NCBI RefSeq assembly: GCF_020829685.1
Contig: NZ_JAIVFR010000393.1
Location: forward strand, 1-6,379
Length of the DNA stretch: 6,379 nt
Source: Nostoc sp. CHAB 5715
GTDB lineage: Bacteria; Cyanobacteriota; Cyanobacteriia; Cyanobacteriales; Nostocaceae
Direction: 5' to 3'
A program made the translations under genes and the position numbers. The notes beneath the pieces are model-generated. The model did not search any database. It was not told where the DNA came from and saw only the letters and a program-made list of their open reading frames with translations. Shown here piece after piece: positions 1 through 5,660 of this stretch; the stretch's first letter is position 1; every line of letters starts with the position of its first letter.

Positions 1-2209
1 ATCTAGGTACGTATTGAAATACACCTTTGGGAAAACCAGCGTCTACCAAAATTTCTGTAAGTTTCGCTGCAATCACAGAAGATGTTTCCGCAGGTTTGAG
101 GAGAGTACAATTGCCTGAAACCAAAGCTGCAACAGTCATTCCGCAAGCGATCGCTAGCGGGAAATTCCAGGGAGAAATCACTATAGCAATACCGCGTGGT
201 TGGTAAATATAATGATTAGTTTCGCCAGATATGTCATAATTAACACCTTTGTCTAATCGTTCTATCTCGTCAGCGTAGTACCGACAGAAATCTATCGCTT
301 CCGAAACCTCTCCATCAGCTTCCTTAACGGCTTTCCCAACTTCCAAAACTATCCAAACTGAAAGTTCAGCGCGGCGTTCTTCCATCAAATCACCCGCTTT
401 CCGCAAAATATCAGCGCGTTGTTTAGCTGGTGTTTTTTTCCACCCAGGAAACGCCGCTTTCGCAGCTTGCATCGCCTGTTCTGCTTGTTCAACACTAATC
501 AACCCAACCTTACCAACTACCTCACTGAAATTAGAAGGATTGAGAGAATCAACAAATTCCGGCGGATTCACATATTCGCCATTAATCAGTGGTAAATAAG
601 TTTTACCCAATTGTTGACGAACGCTTTGGAAAGCTTGCGCCGCCTTCGTTCTCACCTTTTCCTGGGCGTAATTGGTATCAGCAGCACCGAGGAAATGAGA
701 GTTAGGAGAGACGCGATTAATCGCGTCTGTACTTTGGAGAGACGCGACGCCAGTCGCTACAACGGGGGGAACCCCCGCAACGCGCTGGCTCATTAATCGC
801 GTCTGTACGTTAGGAGTTAAAGAGTTCTTTTCATCTTTGACAATCGGCGGCGCTAATAGTTCTTCAATTGGTCGATTTTCGAGATTTTGGCGTAAAAAGG
901 AACTATTAGCTGTATTTTCCAACAATCGACGAATTAAATACGCCATTCCAGGTAATAATTCACCGTAGGGACAGTAAACTCTGACTCGATAACCCCTGTC
1001 AACCAACGCCTTTGCAACTTTATCACCCATACCGTAGAGGACTTGCAATTCAAAGCGACGGCGGGGGACATTTAAACTTTCAGCTATGGCAATGGCGCGA
1101 GAATGCGATCGCACATTATGGCTACCAATGGCAGAATACACATATTGATGATTTTCTAACAACAATTGAGTGATGGTTTCAAAGTTAGCATCAGTTGCGG
1201 CTTTGTCGTTATAAACTGGCTGTGGCCAATGCTTCTGCGCTGCTTTGATAGTTTCCTGATCCCAATATGCGCCTTTTACCAAGCGGATTGTCAGGGGATA
1301 GCCACGTTCTTTCAACCAGGAAATTACGTCTTTAGTATCTTGCTCGCTATCACGCAGATATGCTTGAATAGTTATCCCTATATCTGTGCGTTGCCGAAAC
1401 TCTTCTTCTAGTAACAGTTTTTTCAGGATGGTAAGAGTTATGTCTTTATAGGCATACTGTTCCATATCAAAATGGACAGCTGCGCCTAATTCTTTAGAAC
1501 GACGTAAGAGAATACGAATGCGATCGCTAACTCGCTCCTCACTACCTTTAGCATCTAATGGGTCAAATTGGGAGTAAAACGCTGTTAACTTCACAGAAAC
1601 CTGGACTTTTGGGATTGCTTCGCCATCAGCCTCATCAATAGCCGGGATAGCTGACCAATTCTTTGATGCTTCCACCAATTGTTGTATTAATTCTAGATAG
1701 CGTTCTAGATAAGACTGCGCTTCGGCTTCGGTAATCACCGCCTCACCAAGTAAATCGATGGTGAAAGCCATTTTCTCTTTTCTTAGTCGTTCAACTGTTT
1801 TAATGACTTGTTTAATATTTTCCCCAGAAATATATTTATGAGCAAGAGTTTCAACGGCTGTACCAACGGTTGTAGCAGCAACTTGTCCTGGCATAGAGTC
1901 GGGGTTAGCAAAGTTTAGCATTCCCTTCAAAGTTGCCGGTAATTCTACAGATTCATCGCCTAAATATTCTTGTAAATGTGAGGCAATTTCTGATTTACTG
2001 TGCAAAGCAGGTAGCGTATCTATAAAGCGAAATAGTTGCACTCGTAACCCAGGATTACTCATCGCCCAGGCTAGTAATTTATCATCCCAGCGCATTTGAT
2101 CCCGCAGGGAAGAAAAAAACGAACGATTTTCCTGCGTTGCTGCTAGAAGTTGTTTAGCAATTTCTTGGGTTTTAGCTTCGTAGGTGCTTGTTTGTACTTG
2201 TAATACCAC
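1..2209 (-). CDS. putA: Bifunctional proline dehydrogenase / L-glutamate gamma-semialdehyde dehydrogenase (PutA), 3' end missing
   Basis: The frame stays open for 736 codons from a GTG at 2209 to the window edge. The product oxidises proline to pyrroline-5-carboxylate with FAD, then to glutamate with NAD+. In heterocystous cyanobacteria PutA finishes arginine/proline catabolism. The proline dehydrogenase barrel covers about residues 100-440. Its family motifs are SVKLTAFYSQFD (205-216), VHFDMEQYAYKD (245-256), RLVKGAYWDQE (309-319), ELQVLYGMGD (387-396) and YLIRR plus ENTANSSF (424-438), where the paired arginines R427/R428 match the substrate-carboxylate site. The aldehyde dehydrogenase domain starts near residue 537 and shows the cofactor-binding segment SPWNFPLAIACG (679-690) and LLKPAE (703-708). 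The catalytic Cys and about 250 residues lie outside the window. There is no N-terminal ribbon-helix-helix DNA-binding domain, so this is not the regulator type of enteric PutA. GTG is chosen because CGGAG lies 10 nt upstream and the sequence starts MVLQVQTSTYEAK. Residues about 465-503 derive from an inserted DNA repeat (see 701-816). Confidence 0.94.
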   Translation of the reverse strand, partial: MVLQVQTSTYEAKTQEIAKQLLAATQENRSFFSSLRDQMRWDDKLLAWAMSNPGLRVQLFRFIDTLPALHSKSEIASHLQEYLGDESVELPATLKGMLNFANPDSMPGQVAATTVGTAVETLAHKYISGENIKQVIKTVERLRKEKMAFTIDLLGEAVITEAEAQSYLERYLELIQQLVEASKNWSAIPAIDEADGEAIPKVQVSVKLTAFYSQFDPLDAKGSEERVSDRIRILLRRSKELGAAVHFDMEQYAYKDITLTILKKLLLEEEFRQRTDIGITIQAYLRDSEQDTKDVISWLKERGYPLTIRLVKGAYWDQETIKAAQKHWPQPVYNDKAATDANFETITQLLLENHQYVYSAIGSHNVRSHSRAIAIAESLNVPRRRFELQVLYGMGDKVAKALVDRGYRVRVYCPYGELLPGMAYLIRRLLENTANSSFLRQNLENRPIEELLAPPIVKDEKNSLTPNVQTRLMSQRVAGVPPVVATGVASLQSTDAINRVSPNSHFLGAADTNYAQEKVRTKAAQAFQSVRQQLGKTYLPLINGEYVNPPEFVDSLNPSNFSEVVGKVGLISVEQAEQAMQAAKAAFPGWKKTPAKQRADILRKAGDLMEERRAELSVWIVLEVGKAVKEADGEVSEAIDFCRYYADEIERLDKGVNYDISGETNHYIYQPRGIAIVISPWNFPLAIACGMTVAALVSGNCTLLKPAETSSVIAAKLTEILVDAGFPKGVFQYVPR
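701..816. repeat. Interspersed palindromic repeat inserted in frame within putA
   Basis: The 8-bp word gttaggag occurs at 701-708 and again at 809-816, so one copy plus the interior equals 108 bp, exactly 36 codons. Inside is a perfect 20-bp palindrome at 709-728 (AGACGCGATT/AATCGCGTCT). A 17-bp direct repeat starting attaatcgcgtctg occurs at 716-732 and 792-808. Two further hairpins are GCGAC/GTCGC (744-748/753-757) and a G-run/C-run hairpin around 763-777. On the putA strand it reads without stops as residues such as TRLMSQRVAG and VVATGVASLQ. These match no enzyme-domain motif and fall in the linker between the dehydrogenase domains. I recognise similar peptides as a common by-product of Nostoc repeats, but that is from memory. 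The 8-bp repeats could be a target duplication or part of the repeat unit. Confidence 0.82.
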
Positions 2210-2218
2210 TGATAATAA

Positions 2219-2224
2219 ACTCCG
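2219..2224 (-). promoter_or_regulatory. Ribosome binding site of putA
   Basis: On the minus strand CGGAGT precedes the GTG start at 2209, with 10 nt between GGAG and GTG. It is the best Shine-Dalgarno match among the genes of this window and fixes the non-ATG start. No ATG in a similar position competes with it. Confidence 0.7.
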
Positions 2225-2236
2225 TTAATTAAGGCA

Positions 2237-2256
2237 AGGCTTTTTGTACAAAGCCT
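2237..2256 (-). other. Stem-loop in the putA leader
   Basis: AGGCTTT (2237-2243) and AAAGCCT (2250-2256) form a 7-bp perfect stem with a 6-nt loop. It ends 12 nt upstream of the putA ribosome binding site in the transcribed direction. An alternative pairing, TTTGTACAAA, overlaps it by one base offset. There is no U-run after it, so it is not a standard terminator. It may affect mRNA stability or be an operator-like palindrome; function is unknown. Confidence 0.4.
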
Positions 2257-2286
2257 GTGTCTTCTATTTTGACGCTTTCATATATC

Positions 2287-2383
2287 GAGTGGGGAGTGGG
2301 GAGTGGGGAGTGGGGAGTGGGGGATGGGGGAGCAGGGGGAGCAGGGGAGGCAGGGGAGGCAGAGGGGCAGGGGGCAGAGGGAG
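2287..2383. repeat. GGGGAGT heptamer array grading into G-rich repeat
   Basis: Four perfect tandem GGGGAGT units run from 2291 to 2318, preceded by a partial gagt. Degenerate G-rich units built from agcaggggg, aggcagggg and ggcagaggg continue to about 2383. The composition and unit size fit the short tandemly repeated repetitive (STRR) sequences described in heterocystous cyanobacteria. G-runs of four or more occur many times on the plus strand. The array lies 80-175 bp upstream of putA, so if transcribed with putA it would form a C-rich RNA leader. Low complexity and lack of a stable frame exclude a coding role. Confidence 0.85.
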
Positions 2384-2390
2384 AATAGCT

Positions 2391-2443
2391 TAATGACTAA
2401 TGGCTAATGACTAATGACCAATGACTAATGACTAATGACTGAC
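2391..2443. repeat. TAATGAC heptamer tandem array
   Basis: Seven consecutive 7-bp units fill 2391-2439. Five are exact TAATGAC (2391, 2405, 2412, 2426, 2433) and two carry one change each (TAATGGC at 2398, CAATGAC at 2419). A partial TGAC follows. It is an STRR-type repeat and directly neighbours the G-rich array, with 7 bp between them. Confidence 0.88.
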
Positions 2444-2591
2444 AAGTGTTATCCTTTTGTTGATCTATTTCTAACTTGATTAGACAGATGTTGCAGCACA
2501 AGAGATTAGCTCAGTCATACTAAGAGTGTGGATACTATAGGACTCCTATTTGATTTTTGAAATAACTCGCCCTCAACTCGAAAAGGCTGAT

Positions 2592-2633
2592 TCCCTACTC
2601 CCTACTCCCTACTCCCTACTCCCTACTCCCTAC
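2592..2633. repeat. TCCCTAC heptamer tandem array
   Basis: Six exact tandem TCCCTAC units occupy 2592-2633, with a shortened CTAC after them. Read on the other strand the unit is AGGGAGT in a shifted register, which differs by one base from the GGGGAGT unit at 2291-2318. The two arrays are therefore near-identical in opposite orientation. It ends 44 bp upstream of the HD-protein start codon and could influence that gene's promoter spacing. Confidence 0.88.
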
Positions 2634-2677
2634 CTACACAAAGAAGTTCAGAAATCAAATCGGATTGCTATACATTT

Positions 2678-3328
2678 ATGCCTACAGAAAACCTCACGCA
2701 TATCTTATTTTCTAACTGGCAACACATACTCCAACCTTTTGGTGTTGACCAGGTAGCGGCTGAGAAAGCTTTTAATGACTTGGTTGCAGCTTACTCTACC
2801 CCTGGTCGCTACTACCATACATTGAAACACATCGATCGCGTCCTCAGCATAATTCAGATTTTGCAAGGTTACACCAGCAATCTAGCTGCTGTTCAACTAG
2901 CTGCTTGGTTTCATGATGTAGTGTATGACACTCAAGCTCAAGATAATGAACAACGAAGTGCAGACTATGCTTTTGATCTGCTGAGTAATTTGGGTATTCC
3001 AGAAAGTACCATAACTATTGTCACGCGTCTCATTCTGAACACTAAAGACCACCAAGCTGCGGTGGATGACTATGATAGCCAAGTTCTACTTGATGCAGAT
3101 TTAGCGATTTTGGCTACTAACCAAGTGCATTATGGAGAATATGCCTATGCCATTCGCCAGGAATATAGCTGGATGGCAGAGGCAGATTATATCACAGGTC
3201 GTCAGCAGGTTTTAGAACGATTTTTACAGCGATCGCATATCTACTTTACTCCTTTAATGTCAGAGTTCGCTGAACCATGTGCCCGTGGCAATATCCAGGG
3301 AGAAATTCAGTCTTTATTGTCTCGTTAG
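2678..3328 (+). CDS. HD-domain predicted metal-dependent phosphohydrolase (COG4339-like)
   Basis: A complete 216-residue soluble protein with no signal peptide or membrane segment. It carries the HD-superfamily metal-binding pattern: RYYHTLKH (44-51), the hallmark WFHDVVYD (77-84, H79-D80), then NTKDH (121-125) and LLDADLAIL (137-145) late in the fold. Length and the YHTLKH/FHD..YD spacing fit the small stand-alone HD proteins grouped as COG4339. These are common in cyanobacteria and are sometimes mislabelled in databases as an NMDA-receptor subunit. The substrate is unknown; related HD enzymes cleave phosphate esters of nucleotides, but nothing here says which. The start has no clear Shine-Dalgarno sequence, and a TATACA with upstream TG lies only 4 nt before the ATG, so the transcript might be nearly leaderless. 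It is divergent from putA and convergent with cpcF. A HIP1 site lies at 3229 and codon use resembles the neighbours. Confidence 0.87.
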   Translation: MPTENLTHILFSNWQHILQPFGVDQVAAEKAFNDLVAAYSTPGRYYHTLKHIDRVLSIIQILQGYTSNLAAVQLAAWFHDVVYDTQAQDNEQRSADYAFDLLSNLGIPESTITIVTRLILNTKDHQAAVDDYDSQVLLDADLAILATNQVHYGEYAYAIRQEYSWMAEADYITGRQQVLERFLQRSHIYFTPLMSEFAEPCARGNIQGEIQSLLSR

Positions 3329-3360
3329 TTTTAGGCGATTCTCATTTAAATGCAACACGC

Positions 3361-3604
3361 GGTGGGGTAGCACAGCGATCATTGGTGTCAACTTAAGCTA
3401 AAAATCGCTTATCTGTTGGCTTCCACGCCCGCCTGGAACTAAAGTTCCAGGCTAATAGCTAAAGTCTACTAAAGTAGACTAAAGATTTTTCGGATTATTT
3501 AGTCATCAAAAGATGACTTTCGCTATTAGCAAGGAACTTCAGTTCCTTGCGGGACATGGCTTTTACGTTAAGTTGACACCAATGCACAGCGATGCACCCC
3601 TACC
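3361..3604. repeat. Older GC-rich palindrome split by the MITE-like element
   Basis: When the 205-bp element and one target duplication are removed, the flanks join as ggtggggtagc, acagcgat, gcacccctacc. These form a hairpin with pairs 3361-3367 to 3598-3604 (one G-U), a two-base mismatch, then 3370-3371 to 3594-3595, and an 8-nt loop. This could have been the shared terminator-like hairpin of the convergent HD gene and cpcF before insertion. It has no flanking U-run, so that role is a guess. Confidence 0.45.
3380..3584. mobile_element. MITE-like element, 205 bp, with 17-bp terminal inverted repeats
   Basis: CATTGGTGTCAACTTAA (3380-3396) is the exact reverse complement of 3568-3584. The flanks carry a 9-bp direct repeat cacagcgat (3371-3379 and 3585-3593), the signature of a transposition target duplication; a chance G before each extends it to 10. 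There is no transposase frame, so movement would need an enzyme from elsewhere; 9-bp duplications are known for several IS families, and I cannot assign one. The core is full of nested palindromes: CCTGGAACT/AGTTCCAGG (3432-3451), AGTCTACT/AGTAGACT (3463-3480), AGTCATC/GATGACT (3501-3518) and AAGGAACT/AGTTCCTT (3531-3548). GCTAATAGC (3451-3459) pairs with GCTATTAGC (3522-3530) to enclose the middle two, and CCCGC (3428-3432) pairs with GCGGG (3549-3553) to enclose everything. It lies between two convergent genes, so it may now serve as a 3' structure for both. Confidence 0.88.
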
Positions 3605-3614
3605 ACAAACTTGT

Positions 3615-3654
3615 ATTCCATGCAATTGGAATCAGCTAGAAATCTTGAATTTCT
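3615..3654 (-). terminator. Two small stem-loops just after cpcF
   Basis: AGAAAT/ATTTCT (3638-3643/3649-3654, 5-nt loop) overlaps the last base of the cpcF stop codon. ATTCCA/TGGAAT (3615-3620/3627-3632, 6-nt loop) follows 5 bp further on. Both stems are perfect but short and AT-rich, and no U-run follows, so intrinsic termination is doubtful. They could instead protect the 3' end of the cpc transcript. Confidence 0.3.
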
Positions 3655-4373
3655 TACCGTCTGCTACCGCCACGGTGAGGTACTTCAGTGTCTTGTAGCT
3701 TTCTTTTAGGTGCAAAAACTTCTTGATGTTGTTGTTGCTGAATTTTTTCCTGTGCAAACTTGACACGGGTGCGAACTCCGAGATCAACATCTGTATCGAG
3801 CATTTGCTGAAGTTGATTTGTAATCCGCGACGCTTGATCGGGTAAAGTAACTGCTATGGCGATCGCTAGTGTTTCTAAACTTGTCACTGCTGCATAGCGC
3901 ACTACCCACTCTGGATCTTGAGAAATTAGTAATAGCGCCTCTAATACCTGAGTCTGAATAGATTCTAGTTTCTCAGGCGATACTTGCTGCCAGCGCAAAG
4001 TGCCTAATCCCCTGGCAGCTGCCCGCCGCACACTCAGAGAAAAATCGGTCTTTGCTGCCTCTAACAAGGTATCCAGGGCCCGGACATCGCCAATTCCCGC
4101 TAAGGCACGAATAGCCCAGGCTCTAGCACCATAGTTGTAGCCATCAATTAGTTGCAATAGTGGCGATACTGCGGCTTCCCCGATCGCAATTAGCCCATCT
4201 ACCGCCGCCACCGCCGCCCCTGGATTGTTGTAGCCTAAAGCTGCAATTAGTGTAGGAACAGCTTCTTCTATACCAGCTGCTGCTAACTCCTGAACTGCGT
4301 CTAATAACCGATCCGAGGAATCTGCTTCTTCTACAGCACGGATCAATATTTGCGCCAGATCGCTGTTATTCAT
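3654..4373 (-). CDS. cpcF: Phycocyanobilin lyase subunit CpcF
   Basis: CpcF pairs with CpcE to form the lyase that attaches phycocyanobilin to the conserved Cys of the phycocyanin alpha subunit. From the chosen start it is 239 residues of HEAT-like helical repeats. Family signatures are LGYNNPGAAVAAVDG (46-60), DGYNYGARAWAIRALAGIGD (77-96), SVRRAAARGLGTLRW (114-128) and DPEWVVRYAAV (153-163). The start at 4373 (MNNSDLAQ) is preferred because homologues begin about ten residues before the AVEEAD helix; MIMNNS at 4379 is equally possible. The frame also stays open back to an ATG at 4439, which would add 22 unconserved-looking residues next to a hairpin. The last 35 residues are a Gln-rich then basic tail (IQQQQHQE, KRK, ending RGGSRR), longer than I expect for CpcF. 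The gene is last in the cpc operon here, 170 bp after cpcE. PecF is a relative, but the cpcC-cpcD-cpcE context favours CpcF. Confidence 0.88.
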   Translation of the reverse strand: MNNSDLAQILIRAVEEADSSDRLLDAVQELAAAGIEEAVPTLIAALGYNNPGAAVAAVDGLIAIGEAAVSPLLQLIDGYNYGARAWAIRALAGIGDVRALDTLLEAAKTDFSLSVRRAAARGLGTLRWQQVSPEKLESIQTQVLEALLLISQDPEWVVRYAAVTSLETLAIAIAVTLPDQASRITNQLQQMLDTDVDLGVRTRVKFAQEKIQQQQHQEVFAPKRKLQDTEVPHRGGSRR

Positions 4374-4444
4374 AATCATTTTTCTTGAGTAATTAGTCGT
4401 CAGCCAATTGTAGCTTAAGCTATCCGTAGTTGGCATCATACATA

Positions 4445-4482
4445 AACCCCCTAGCCCTGATTTTACAATTAGCTTGGGGGTT
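4445..4482 (-). promoter_or_regulatory. Stem-loop in the cpcE-cpcF spacer
   Basis: AACCCCC (4445-4451) pairs with GGGGGTT (4476-4482), and after one T-T mismatch AGC (4453-4455) pairs with GCT (4472-4474), leaving a 16-nt loop. In the operon transcript the G-rich arm comes last and ends 5 nt before the ATG at 4439. It would thus be sequestered if that ATG were used. There is no U-run on either side, so it is more likely an mRNA-stability or attenuation structure that sets CpcF below CpcE than a terminator. Confidence 0.55.
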
Positions 4483-4543
4483 GATGTGTAGTAAAAATTT
4501 GGTTGTAACGTATTAATAACAACTGATTATCTAGAATTTATGA

Positions 4544-5386
4544 CTACAACAGCGAGTCCATCAAATTCATTACTTTAATCGCACCTTCTGAGAAAGTGCT
4601 TGGTGTTGTGTGATTGACTTGATGTTCTAGTAATCCTTTAAGAGAAATTAGCTTTAGGCTATTTTCAGCAAGAGTCTGTGCGATCGCATTTGCTGCGGGT
4701 AGATATCCAATTGCTCCTAAATCTGCCAACACTGCTCGACGCAATTGCAATTTCTCTCCCGCCAGAGCTTGTACCAGCCGTTCTCCATAAACTGGTTCTT
4801 GGGTTAATTGATACATGGCTCGGGCGGCAGAATATTGGACCAATTCGATTGGATGCTCTAAGAATGCTTTTACCAAAGGGGCGAACTCAGTCGCTCTTAA
4901 GGTTCCCAAGGCTTCTAAGATAGCGTCGTAGGGTTGAGATAAATCAGGCTGTGATATCAGCTGCTCTCCCTCCAAACCTACTGTTAATAGCTTGATTAGC
5001 GCCGGAATACAAACCGGATCGCCCAGCATCTCTAAAGATTGTACCGCCGCTTCCCGCACATAAAAATCTGAGCAATCTAAACACCTAATTAAAGGTGATA
5101 CTGCCTGGCGATCGCCCAGTTTCCCTAAGGCCCTAGCTGCGTTCCGTCGCAGAGGATATCCGCCTTCTGGTGTCTTGTCGGCTTCATCCTCTAAGGCTTT
5201 GATCAATCCTCTAACCGCAGCTGGTTCATTTATGCGAAACCTTCCTAACCACCAGGCAGCATAAAATCGCAGACCTAAATCTGTACTCTCAAGATTAGCG
5301 ATCGCCTGCTCTACAGTTAAAGATCCACCGTCGGCATTGTCAACTGTCAGTGATAAATCTTTAATGTTCTCCAGACTGGGATTCAT
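4544..5386 (-). CDS. cpcE: Phycocyanobilin lyase subunit CpcE
   Basis: CpcE is the partner of CpcF in the E/F-type bilin lyase acting on apo-phycocyanin alpha. The 280-residue product is a full-length HEAT-repeat protein (family about 270-280). Recognisable blocks are SLTVEQAIANL (22-32), FYAAWWLGRFR (41-51), GGYPLRRNAARALGKLGD (75-92), CSDFYVREAAVQSLEMLGD (105-123), QPYDAILEALGTL (151-163), VQYSAARAMYQLTQ (183-196), LQLRRAVLADLGAIGYL (213-229), AENSLKLISLKGLLEHQ (240-256) and the C-terminus VMNLMDSLL. The ATG at 5386 lies inside cpcD and has no Shine-Dalgarno sequence, so translation is probably coupled to cpcD; the next Met is far inside the conserved repeats. PecE is similar, but phycoerythrocyanin operons lack a cpcD next to the lyases. 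Two HIP1 sites (5108, 5298) and one at 4680 lie within it. Confidence 0.93.
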   Translation of the reverse strand: MNPSLENIKDLSLTVDNADGGSLTVEQAIANLESTDLGLRFYAAWWLGRFRINEPAAVRGLIKALEDEADKTPEGGYPLRRNAARALGKLGDRQAVSPLIRCLDCSDFYVREAAVQSLEMLGDPVCIPALIKLLTVGLEGEQLISQPDLSQPYDAILEALGTLRATEFAPLVKAFLEHPIELVQYSAARAMYQLTQEPVYGERLVQALAGEKLQLRRAVLADLGAIGYLPAANAIAQTLAENSLKLISLKGLLEHQVNHTTPSTFSEGAIKVMNLMDSLL

Positions 5387-5624
5387 GGTTGTGTTCGCTA
5401 TGTGTTGTATCAGCGTTCAATGGCTGAATGCTGACTATTTTGCCACCCAAGCGAGTAATGCGCTGCATTTCCTGATTCATCCGGTTCTCAGGCACTGTGA
5501 AAAACACACTGCCACTAGAACGAATCGGATAATTGGTTTTGTCGGTTTCTTCGCTTTGGCGCAGACCCACTACTTCATACCGAAAGTAGCGACTACTTGT
5601 TCTACTACTAATTTGTCCAACCAT
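5361..5624 (-). CDS. cpcD: Phycobilisome small rod-capping linker CpcD
   Basis: CpcD terminates phycocyanin rods at their outer end. The 87-residue product consists of one CpcD domain: YFRYEVVGLRQSEETDK (13-29), NYPIRSSGSVFFTVP (31-45) and MNQEMQRITRLGGKIVSIQPL (49-69). It then has an 18-residue polar tail rich in His, Glu and Ser that is absent or shorter in the roughly 80-residue relatives I know. I start it at 5624 (MVGQIS) because the domain begins ten residues later as in relatives. The frame also extends to an ATG at 5702, but that would add 26 residues encoded by the palindromic spacer. GGGA about 10 nt upstream is a weak ribosome site. The final 8 codons and the stop overlap the start of cpcE by 26 nt. 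It lies 122 bp after cpcC. Confidence 0.92.
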   Translation of the reverse strand: MVGQISSRTSSRYFRYEVVGLRQSEETDKTNYPIRSSGSVFFTVPENRMNQEMQRITRLGGKIVSIQPLNADTTHSEHNHESQSGEH

Positions 5625-5660
5625 AAAATTAATTCCCAATTCTAAATTGTCATTAGTCTC

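Larger units (their letters stand above)
2210..2677. other. Divergent putA / HD-protein intergenic region
   Basis: This 468-bp gap separates the start codons of putA (minus) and the HD-domain gene (plus), so it must hold both promoters. About 40 percent is heptamer or G-rich repeat, listed separately. The part from 2444 to 2591 shows no gene, no tRNA-like fold and no convincing -35/-10 pair. It has one small perfect inverted repeat, ATAGGA-C-TCCTAT (2537-2549), followed by AT-rich sequence. Any short open frame here runs through the heptamer array at 2592-2633 and encodes repeat-derived Leu-Pro-Thr-Pro-Tyr units, so I do not call a gene. Confidence 0.6.

Noticed and set aside
2291..2633. CRISPR array suggested by the regular repeats
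   Set aside because: Units are 7 bp in direct tandem without spacers, and no cas genes are present.
2550..2756. Open frame on the plus strand upstream of the HD gene
   Set aside because: It is largely the TCCCTAC array read as repeated Leu-Leu-Pro-Thr-Pro-Tyr and then overlaps the real HD gene in another frame.
3380..3584. tRNA or structured RNA gene suggested by the cloverleaf-like pairing
   Set aside because: No anticodon arm or T-loop consensus; the terminal repeats and target duplications explain it as a mobile element.
3513..3698. Short plus-strand frame after the HD gene
   Set aside because: It starts inside the MITE-like element and runs antisense into the end of cpcF.
4544..5386. 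Alternative identity PecE for the CpcE-like gene
   Set aside because: The E/F lyases are similar, but the cpcC-cpcD genes directly upstream belong to a phycocyanin operon; phycoerythrocyanin operons lack cpcD.
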